From Oscillospiraceae bacterium (GTDB lineage Bacteria > Bacillota_A > Clostridia > Oscillospirales > Oscillospiraceae): a stretch of 28,221 nucleotides of DNA. Location of the stretch: positions 1-28,221 of the forward strand of contig JAFUPG010000016.1 of NCBI GenBank assembly GCA_017481325.1. The letters run 5' to 3'. Of this stretch, positions 7,283 through 14,300 are shown piece after piece. The notes below the pieces were generated by a model. It searched no databases, was not told the DNA's origin, and was given only the letters and a program-made list of their open reading frames with translations. Positions within the stretch are counted from its first letter, which is position 1, and every line of letters starts with the position of its first letter. Both the position numbers and the translations under genes were made by a program.

Positions 7283-8807
7283 CTTTCTTCTTTTCCTCCT
7301 TCCTGCTTGTTTGACCGGTCATGCGGAATGTGGATTTGCGCTCCTTCTTCTTGCCGTAGCCATAGCCGTAGTTCTTGCCATAGCCGTAGCCGTAACCGTA
7401 GCCGTAGCCATAACCGTAGCCGTACTTACCTGCAGGCATTACAGTGGCATGGAAGGAGCGGACATTGTTGAGAATAAAGCCCATGAACTCCGCCGGGGAG
7501 TCGCTGAGGGCATCGATGCTGTCGTTGATGGTAACGGCAGGAACCAGATCCTGACGGACAACCAGAATCGAGGCATCAGAGGCATCGGTGATGACCTCGG
7601 CGTCGGAGAACATGCCCATAGGTGGCGTATCGACGATGATGTAGTCATACCAGCGGCGCAGGGCATCCAGCACCGGGCGGAAGGAACCGGCGGAGAAGGA
7701 CTCCGCATCTCTGCGGCGCAGAGGACGGGTGAGCAGCATGCTCAGACCTGTGTCCTCCTGTTTGGTAATCGCCTTGCGCAGGGCTTCCGAGGTAAAGCCC
7801 TTGGTGAGGAAGTGGCCGAAGTTGGCATTGGGGTCGGGAGTGGTCTGGAAGATCAGATTCTGTGCCGGTTTACGCAGGTCGGCATCCACCAGCAAAACCC
7901 TGTGGTGCTTCTGCGCCAGAGAGAGGGCGATGTTGGCAGCGACGGTGGATTTGCCTTCGTTTTCGCTGCAGCTGGTGACCGTAAAGATCTTACAGCCCTT
8001 TCGCTCCTTGGCGTGCTCCAGGCGCACCCGGAGCTGGTGCATGGTCTCGGTGTAGTAGAAGCTGCAGGTAGGATTGGTGATCAGCAGAGCCTGCTTGGTC
8101 TTTTTGAGGAAGGCACGGAGGGTGGGGTATTTTTTCTCGTGGTAAATGGTGGCCAGGAGCTTGCCGTCCACCTGCTGCTTTGCGCCGTCAGTGGTCTGAA
8201 TGGTGTCGGCCTGAATGGCCATCATCACCAGTAGCAGAATGACCAGAAAAGCACCGATGGGAGCGGAGAGCTTCAGCAGGGTGGCTCGGGTAGCGGAGTT
8301 GTTGGCGGTAATGGCTACGGTGGGGCCGTTGATATTGTCCAGATAGGCCATGGTAAAGACCTTTCTGGAGTATTCGCCGTGGCTGTCCATCAGCGCCAGA
8401 GCGCTCTTGTAGGCCAGCTCCGGGGAGTCGGCGGTGACATTCATGATCAGAATATTGGTGTTCTTGGGGGCTTCGGTGGTAATGCTGGAGGGGAAGCTCT
8501 CCAGACCCATCCGCTTGGCAGCTGCATCGCAGACCAGGTCACTGGAGAGCACCTCGCCGAACTGCTCGACGATGGTGTCGGTCACGCTGACGTTGCCGAT
8601 GGTAGTGCCGGAGGCGTTTTTGGTGGTGATGGCGAAGGTGACGGAGCTGGTGTAGGAGGGGGTAATGGCAACACTGAAGAACAGATACACTGCCATAACA
8701 GCGATCAGCGCCGCCATGATCACCATCCAGAAGTTGCGCAGTACATAGCGGGCAACGCAGAGAATGTCATAATTCGCCCAATCGATTTTACGTTGTTCTT
8801 TCATCAT
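7275..8807 (-). CDS. Wzz/BY-kinase fusion with Gly-Tyr tail (second paralogue)
   Basis: A 510-aa paralogue of the neighbouring kinase with the same plan. Membrane helix 1 is at about 26-45, a Wzz-like outer domain follows, and helix 2 is at about 181-198. Motifs are Walker A SENEGKST (281-288), Walker A' VLLVDADLR (304-312) and Walker B YIIVDTPPMG (389-398). The tail has eight consecutive Tyr-Gly pairs, Lys-Asn, then three more pairs, and ends in a Lys/Arg/Glu-rich stretch, unlike the acidic end of its partner. The two proteins are clearly diverged, so this is an old duplication or two functional subunits. GGAGG lies only 3 bases before the ATG at 8807, so the second Met codon (8804, 6 bases away) may be used instead. 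It sits 8 bp after the DUF5011-type gene. Confidence 0.9.
   Translation of the reverse strand: MMKEQRKIDWANYDILCVARYVLRNFWMVIMAALIAVMAVYLFFSVAITPSYTSSVTFAITTKNASGTTIGNVSVTDTIVEQFGEVLSSDLVCDAAAKRMGLESFPSSITTEAPKNTNILIMNVTADSPELAYKSALALMDSHGEYSRKVFTMAYLDNINGPTVAITANNSATRATLLKLSAPIGAFLVILLLVMMAIQADTIQTTDGAKQQVDGKLLATIYHEKKYPTLRAFLKKTKQALLITNPTCSFYYTETMHQLRVRLEHAKERKGCKIFTVTSCSENEGKSTVAANIALSLAQKHHRVLLVDADLRKPAQNLIFQTTPDPNANFGHFLTKGFTSEALRKAITKQEDTGLSMLLTRPLRRRDAESFSAGSFRPVLDALRRWYDYIIVDTPPMGMFSDAEVITDASDASILVVRQDLVPAVTINDSIDALSDSPAEFMGFILNNVRSFHATVMPAGKYGYGYGYGYGYGYGYGKNYGYGYGKKKERKSTFRMTGQTSRKEEKKKDE
7353..7424 (-). repeat. Tyr-Gly hexamer repeat in second BY-kinase gene
   Basis: Twenty-four codons consisting of eight Tyr-Gly pairs, a Lys-Asn interruption and three more Tyr-Gly pairs. 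Codon wobble (gta/ata for Tyr, gcc/acc for Gly on the + strand) shows selection on the protein or age of the repeat. The repeat is not a pure recent DNA expansion. Confidence 0.85.
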
Positions 8808-8815
8808 GGGCCTCC

Positions 8816-9646
8816 TTACTCCACCACAACGGCCAGAATTGCCGTGTAGGAAAGTCCCTGCTCGTTGGTGTAGGAATAGTAAACCTGATAGGTACCACGC
8901 TGGGAGGTGTCTATCTCGCTGAGGATCTCCACGTTTTCGGGATCGATTTCGCTGCCGCCCTGGGTCTCACGAGCCATGACGATGTGATTTCGCAGGGTCT
9001 CATCCTCCACAACGGAGTTCTTGGCCACGTAAATCAGGTAGTTCTGCAGACGGATGACGGGGTGCCGGGTGGTGATGTTGCGGATCTGCACCACCAGGTC
9101 GATAGAGGAGGTGTCGCCCAGACTGTTGGTGACGCTGATATGCAGGGGATAGTTGCCCTCGGTGGTGTTGGTGAAATTGCCGGCGTTGATGCGGATGCGA
9201 TTGGTGATATCGCCGTCCACCACGTCAGTGGCAGAGAGGAAACCGTCCAGAGAGGCGTCGGCATCCACATTGTAGATCAGAGCCTCGGTCAGCGCAAAAA
9301 CGGGGGTGCGGTAGTCGGTATAGGTTACGTAGCGGTTGAAGGTGCAGATGTTGGAGGAGGAGTCAAAGACCACGTAGCTGACGGTGGCGGAGGAGCTGCT
9401 GACCAGCTGGGAGACCTTACGCACGATGATGCGGTCAGTGATGTCGCCGTCGACATTGTCTGTGGCGGTGAGGCCGGCGCAGAGATCCTTGTCTGTGGCA
9501 TTCACGCTGACACGCAGCGGCTGACCGTCACAGACGATCAGGGGTGCTTCGTGATCCAGTATTAGCCGGTCGTAGGCGAACAGGGCGCAAAAGGCCACGG
9601 AGATGACTAAAAAAACCGATATGATAATGATCCGTAGATTTCTCAT
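8816..9646 (-). CDS. Membrane-anchored protein with DUF5011/Ig-like repeats
   Basis: A 276-aa protein with an N-terminal membrane anchor or uncleaved signal (residues ~4-25, LRIIIISVFLVISVAFCALFAYD). After it come at least two Ig-like repeats of the DUF5011/HYR type, each with the signature TDNVDGDIT or TDVVDGDIT, then a third, less regular beta domain ending GTYQVYYSYTNEQGLSYTAILAVVVE. Such domains serve as extracellular structural or binding modules. Its place between the CpsB-like phosphatase (19 bp gap) and the BY-kinases (8 bp gap) argues for a role in the same envelope machinery, perhaps binding the nascent polymer or a kinase outer domain. That role is inference from position. AGAGG lies 8 bases before the ATG. 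Confidence 0.75.
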   Translation of the reverse strand: MRNLRIIIISVFLVISVAFCALFAYDRLILDHEAPLIVCDGQPLRVSVNATDKDLCAGLTATDNVDGDITDRIIVRKVSQLVSSSSATVSYVVFDSSSNICTFNRYVTYTDYRTPVFALTEALIYNVDADASLDGFLSATDVVDGDITNRIRINAGNFTNTTEGNYPLHISVTNSLGDTSSIDLVVQIRNITTRHPVIRLQNYLIYVAKNSVVEDETLRNHIVMARETQGGSEIDPENVEILSEIDTSQRGTYQVYYSYTNEQGLSYTAILAVVVE

Positions 9647-9665
9647 AGCATTGACCTCTTATAGC

Positions 9666-10406
9666 TTACAGATCCAGCGAATGAACCGCCTTGTCTGAGA
9701 TAATACGCAAGGGGTTGGTTTGCAGCAGCAGCTGCGCATATTCTGCGGAGCAGTAGCGGCTCAGCACAGGTGTCAGGGAGCGGAAGCCTGTGGGGCGGTG
9801 ATAAGGATGGTGGGCATCGCTGGCGATCACATGGGCCAGACCCCGGCGCAGCAGAAAAAGGCCGGTCTGTCTGGCGCCTTCACCCAGACGACCCAGGACA
9901 CTGCCCTTGTTGATCTGGATCACGTAGCCCTCCCGGAACCAGTGCCCCACGATCTGGGGGAATTCCTGAACGGCGGAATAACGCTCCGGGTGGGCGATCA
10001 CGGGGATATAGCCCTTATGGCGAATGAGCCGGAGCTTGGCGTTCATATCCTCTGCGGAGGAATGAAAATTGAACTCCGTCAGCAGATAACGGGAGTTGTT
10101 CAGGGTGACCACCTGTCGTTCCTCCAGCAGCTGCTCCAGATTATGGCCGTGGGCGAAGAGCTCCGCACCGGGCAGCAAGGTCAGAGGGATGCGGTGCTGC
10201 TTCAAAAGGGCTTTGAACAGGCCGAAGACCTCCCAGTAGTTTCTGCTGCGGAAATTCCCGGGCATGGATTCGATATTGCAGTGGGGAGTGGCCACGACGA
10301 TGTCCACGCCGGAGCGCAGGGAGTGCTCCGCCATTTCACAGGCCATGGCGGCATTTTGGGCGCCGTCGTCGACAAAGGGGAGAATGTGGCAGTGCAGATC
10401 GATCAT
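9666..10406 (-). CDS. CpsB/YwqE-type PHP protein-tyrosine phosphatase
   Basis: A 246-aa PHP-fold metal-dependent phosphatase. Metal-binding motifs are HCH (5-7), DDGA (13-16), TPH (40-42), GAE (80-82), HPERY (139-143) and SDAHH (196-200), matching CpsB of pneumococcus and YwqE of Bacillus. These enzymes remove phosphate from the tyrosine tails of BY-kinases, here presumably both paralogues downstream. I chose the ATG at 10406. It begins with the family's usual MIDLHCHILP and has GGAAGGAGA upstream, although the spacing of about 12 bases is long. An in-frame GTG at 10481 lies almost at the predicted transcription start and is unlikely. This is the first gene of the operon. Confidence 0.92.
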   Translation of the reverse strand: MIDLHCHILPFVDDGAQNAAMACEMAEHSLRSGVDIVVATPHCNIESMPGNFRSRNYWEVFGLFKALLKQHRIPLTLLPGAELFAHGHNLEQLLEERQVVTLNNSRYLLTEFNFHSSAEDMNAKLRLIRHKGYIPVIAHPERYSAVQEFPQIVGHWFREGYVIQINKGSVLGRLGEGARQTGLFLLRRGLAHVIASDAHHPYHRPTGFRSLTPVLSRYCSAEYAQLLLQTNPLRIISDKAVHSLDL

Positions 10407-10490
10407 AGAACGCAGAGGTCTCCTTCCGGGGCGAGCTGAATTGCGGAGAAAGCTGCGGCGGCATACTTCTCCAGAATACACTTATGCTAT

Positions 10491-10519
10491 AGTATATCAT
10501 ATGCCATATGTCTTTTCAA
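10491..10519 (-). promoter_or_regulatory. Sigma-A promoter of the capsule-control operon
   Basis: On the - strand -35 TTGAAA (10519-10514), a 17-base spacer and -10 TATACT (10496-10491). Predicted transcription start is near 10484, leaving a ~78-nt leader before the phosphatase ATG. The spacer contains CATATGGCATATG, a short palindrome-like stretch. All genes from here to 3964 are close enough to form one transcript. Confidence 0.75.
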
Positions 10520-10635
10520 GCGGATTTTCTGAAAAAAGTCGAGGATTTTGGGTTTTTGGCGGAATTTTCCCCGGGGGATTTTTCGAAATTTTCCTGCTTT
10601 TGAGCAAAAGGAAGCAAATGGAAGCAAAAGAAGCT

Positions 10636-10677
10636 GAACAAGAACAAGAACAAGTACAAGAACAAGTACAAGTACAT
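10636..10677. repeat. Seven-unit hexanucleotide tandem repeat
   Basis: Seven consecutive G(A/T)ACAA units: three GAACAA, then GTACAA, GAACAA, GTACAA and a final GTACAT. It lies ~120 bp upstream of the -35 box of the - strand operon. On the - strand, in the frame of the ATG at 10677, it reads as alternating Tyr/Phe-Leu codons. No matching repeat is seen elsewhere in the window. Confidence 0.85.
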
Positions 10678-10763
10678 GACTCTCTCAGAGGGAGGCAGCA
10701 CGGGTTTTTCTGAAAAGACGTATTTTTTGTGGGGGAGAGCGTATCCTTTCTGCTCTGCCGCCT

Positions 10764-10826
10764 CCGTGCCGGAGCAGGGGAGAAAGTATTGTTACGGAAA
10801 ACGGCGGACGGAATGCTCCGGCACGG
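10764..10826. repeat. 13-bp perfect inverted repeat with 37-base loop
   Basis: CCGTGCCGGAGCA (10764-10776) is exactly complementary to TGCTCCGGCACGG (10814-10826). The GC-rich arms stand out in an AT-rich region, and the intervening sequence contains further GC-rich blocks. Neither strand has a T-run after the stem, so a simple terminator is unlikely. It may be a structured RNA or the remnant of a small mobile element. Confidence 0.65.
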
Positions 10827-10912
10827 CAAGACCGGGAGGGAAAGACCAAAGAAGCATTTGCTGACATGATGAGAAAAGCGACAATAATATGCCGAAATGT
10901 CGAAAATGGCAG

Positions 10913-10935
10913 TTGACAAAAACGGAAACGTTTCC
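10913..10935 (+). promoter_or_regulatory. LacI-like operator palindrome beside a TTGACA box
   Basis: TTGACA (10913-10918) is followed five bases later by the perfect 12-bp palindrome GGAAACGTTTCC (10924-10935), which has the central CG and AAACGTTT core typical of LacI/GalR/CcpA-family operators. No good -10 box is found at the expected distance (AATTTT at best). This may therefore be a weak distal promoter or a pure regulator site for the giant gene, whose ATG is ~375 bp downstream. Confidence 0.5.
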
Positions 10936-11112
10936 AATTTTTCACAGGGAAAATCGCCGTGTTTTCCGATGTTTTTCCGGAAACCGGCAGAAAAAACAAC
11001 TGTGTGCGATATTATGTAAAATCGGGAAACGGCTTTTGAAAGAATCGTAAAAAATGGACAATTTTTCGTCGAAAGAGGATAGTGATTTGCGAAGAAATAC
11101 GGCAAATATTCC

Positions 11113-11141
11113 TTGCAAGGAAAGATGCACTGTGGTAAAAT
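11113..11141 (+). promoter_or_regulatory. Sigma-A promoter of the giant surface-protein gene
   Basis: -35 TTGCAA (11113-11118), a 17-base spacer and -10 TAAAAT (11136-11141). A 10-bp palindrome CCTTGCAAGG (11111-11120) overlaps the -35 box and could be an operator. Transcription would start near 11148, giving a leader of ~164 nt. Confidence 0.75.
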
Positions 11142-11197
11142 TAATCTGTATATGTATAAGTAGAACTATCCGTATTTTCTGAAACATATCTGAAAAT

Positions 11198-11219
11198 CAG
11201 CGGAAGATCTGCTGTTTTT
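11198..11219 (+). terminator. Terminator-like hairpin inside the leader
   Basis: CAGCGGA (11198-11204) pairs with TCTGCTG (11208-11214), with one G-U pair and a 3-base loop. It is followed directly by TTTTT (11215-11219) and preceded by GAAAAT. It lies ~50 nt after the predicted start and ~90 nt before the ATG, so it could attenuate transcription of the giant gene. The stem is only 7 bp and could be weak. Confidence 0.45.
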
Positions 11220-11229
11220 CATAAAACCC

Positions 11230-11272
11230 GGCAAACTCGATTCTGCGGCAGGCTTGGCCGCAATGCAAAGCC
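11230..11272 (+). ncRNA. Structured leader element with GGCAAAC and GCAAAGCC blocks
   Basis: Between the leader hairpin and the ribosome binding site lies GGCAAAC (11230-11236), a GC-rich stem-loop (TGCGGC 11244-11249 with GCCGCA 11257-11262) and GCAAAGCC (11265-11272). This order recalls the first half of the GEMM (c-di-GMP-I) riboswitch, but the second conserved helix with its AGGxAGC block is missing. I do not call it a riboswitch, only a likely structured leader. Confidence 0.3.
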
Positions 11273-11311
11273 CCATTGATTTTCGTAAGTAAACATAAGG
11301 AGGAAATGTTT

Positions 11312-14300
11312 ATGAAACTGACAAAAAAGCTGCTTTCAATGCTGCTGGTGCTCTGCATGGTCCTCTCCATGCTCCCCGCCGTAGCACTGTTTGCCGGCGC
11401 CGCCATTGACAGCTCTGCCACATGGACAGAGACTGCCTGGGCAGATATTGACGATGGGGCGACCGTGATCATCGCCAACACCAACAATATCGCTCTGCCC
11501 AGCACTACCACCAGTACGAACCCCACAAAGGTGGCTATCACCGTCTCAGGGTCGGCTGGCGCCTTGAAGATCAGCCCTGCCAGCGGATCATTAGACAGCA
11601 TTGCCTGGACGATCAATGGTGATACCACTTCGTCCTCCGGTGTACAGATCCTGCAGTACGGCAGTACAACTGTGAACCTGAGACTTACCGGAACCAATTC
11701 CAATACTGCACTTCGTGTTGCCGCCACAGCGACCAATAACAAGTTTGTGCTGGGCAGCAGCGGTAAGCTGCTTAAGCTGCAGTCTGCCGCACGCTACGTT
11801 GGTGAGTATGTCAGCGGCTCCGACTGGCGTACCTATAATTCCGAGACGGCAGCGAATTACAGCGGGCAGTCTCTGAAATTCTATGTCCTGAATGCCTCTG
11901 CTCCTGCAGCTACTCTGACCAGCATTTCCGTGAATGCGGGATATCAGGAGGAGTATACCGTAGGTGATGCCTTTGTCAAGCCTACGGTCACCGGTACATA
12001 CTCCGACGGTTCCACCGCCAATGTCACCTCCGGCTGTACCTTCAGCGGCTACGATATGTCTGCGGAGGACATCTATACCGTTACCGTTACTCATACGGAC
12101 TCCGGCCTGACTACCTCCTATGAGATCATGGTCGTAGCGCCTACGGCCTACACCCTGACCTTCTCTGAGAACGGCACTACCAGCACCTCCTCCCAGTATT
12201 CCGGTGCTAAAGTAACCCTGCCCGATCCCACCAACGAGACTGTGGGCAACTATACCTTCCTGGGCTGGTCTGCCAGCGCCACGGTCAGCGACAAGCCCGC
12301 CGACCTGATGGAAGCCGGAAAGAGCTATACCATGCCTGCCGCCAATACCACCCTCTATGCGGTCTATGCCAAGGTCAGTGAGAGCGGCACCGGCAGTTCC
12401 ATTACTTCCCTGGTATCCGGCACCTATTACCTGGTCGATACATGCGGCGGCAGCTATTATGCGATGTCCGGAACAGGAACAAATGTTGCTTCTGTTGATA
12501 TTTCCACGGCTGTAACAGAGAATGCCGATGGCACGATCTCCATTGACGGAACAAATTCCGCCGTGACGGAAGCAATGCAGTATCTTGTGACTGTCGGTAC
12601 GTCCAAAACGACTGTCCAGAACGTTTCGAACAGCTCTTATGTTGGCGGTAACAGCAGTACCAGCTTCGCCACTTCCAATACCAACGCATGGACGGTGACT
12701 GCAAGCGACGGCAGATTCACCTTTGTCTATGGCACCAGATGTATTCTTTACAGAACCGGTTACGACTTCAGAAACTATGCCACCAGCAACCGCAATTCCA
12801 GCGGTTACGGTACCGGCTATCTGTATCTGGTTCCGGCCGCCGGTGGTGCATCCTATTCCGACTGGACTACCGCTCCTTCCGGCACGGTGCTTCCCACCTA
12901 TACCCTGACCTATGATGCCAACACTACGGATACCGTTACCGGTCTGCCCGAGGCGGTCTCCGGTATTACCGAGGGCACGGTCTACACCCTCTCCGATGCC
13001 ACTCCCGTCCGTTACGGCTATGACTTCTACGGCTGGGCGGCCTCTGACACCTCAGATGATGAGATCACCTCTGTCACCGTCAATTCCGATGTGACTGTCT
13101 ATGCCATCTGGCTGGAGAAGGACAAGTATACCGTCTCCTACTACGATTCCGATAACGGCACAGCCATCGCCACCAAGGAATACTACGACGGCGAGACCAT
13201 TGCCGCCGCTGATGTTCCCACCGACTACCAGAAGCCCGAAGGCTTTACCTTCGTGGGCTGGTATAATGCCACCTATTACAACTCCGCTGCGCCCACCTTT
13301 ACCGATCCCGCAGGCACCACGGTGACCCAGGAACTGACCTTCCGTGCGGTCTATGCCGCTCAGGGCGAGGGCAATGGCGACGGCAGCACCTTCATCCTCC
13401 AGCTGAAGGACGATCCCACCATCTTCGTTGGTGCGCAGTCCGGCAATAACAGCTATGCCGCATATACCAACAGCGCCGCCACTGCCGCCATCTACGGCAT
13501 CGAGACCTCCGATGGCAACGAGTACCTGTACTATCTGGACGGCACCACCAAGATCTACGTCTATAACACCGGCAACAGCACCAGCATCAACTTCAGCGAG
13601 ATCCTGCCCTCCGGCTACCCCTGGCTGATTGAAGAAGTGGAAGGTGTAACTACTATCCAGTCCACGGCTGTCGGCACCAGACATTTTGCTTACAACAAGT
13701 CTGCGCCCCGCTTCGCTGCCTATGCAGGCTCCGCCAGCTATCCCTACGAGTATATCAGAGTCAGCTCCGGCGGTCCTGACTACTATACCACCGATCCGGT
13801 TGTTCCCAACAGCTATACCGTCACCTGGATGTCCGAGGGCACCCAGTTCACCACCACCACGGTAAGAGAGGGCAACACCATCACCGCCCCTGCAACCAAT
13901 CCCGCCAAGGCGGACAGCGGCAATAAGTACTACACCTTTGTCGGCTGGGCTGCCTCTGAGGGCGGCGCTGTGCTCACCGATTTCGGCACTGCCACCGAGA
14001 ATAAGACCTTCTACGCCGTCTACACCGAGGGCACCTATGCCACGGTCAACTGGGTCATTGACGGCACAACCGAGACCGAGTACTACAAGGACGGCGAGAC
14101 TCCCTCCCATGCCACACCCTCCAAGGAGTCCGACGGCACCTATTCCTACACCTTCTCCGGCTGGGATCCCACTCCCGCAGCGGTCACTGCCGGCGAGACC
14201 TATACTTACACCGCCACCTTCACCCAGACCGAGATCCGGTATGTGGCATCTCTGGTGCTGAATCCTGCCTCTGTCCGTGCAGGCAAGACCGCCACGGCCG

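Larger units (their letters stand above)
10520..11112. other. AT-rich non-coding stretch between divergent operons
   Basis: No convincing gene is seen between the two divergent promoters. The stretch holds the hexamer repeat, a 13-bp inverted repeat, and three GGAAAC half-sites (10924, 10979, 11025), two of them in palindromes (10924-10935 and 10974-10983). Its composition is far more AT-rich than the flanking genes. Short open frames here lack ribosome binding sites or are low-complexity. Confidence 0.6.

Noticed and set aside
10636..10677. CRISPR array
   Set aside because: The repeated unit is 6 bp with no spacers. It is a simple tandem repeat, and no cas genes are present.
10676..10864. 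Short + strand open frame spanning the inverted repeat
   Set aside because: No ribosome binding site precedes it, composition is irregular and it has no family resemblance.
10942..11187. Short - strand open frame upstream of the giant gene
   Set aside because: It lies across the promoter and leader, has no ribosome binding site and no recognisable family. It is probably random in AT-rich DNA.
11230..11272. Full c-di-GMP-I riboswitch
   Set aside because: Only GGCAAAC and GCAAAGCC resemble the aptamer. The second helix, with its conserved AGGxAGC and receptor parts, is missing, so I list only a structured leader.
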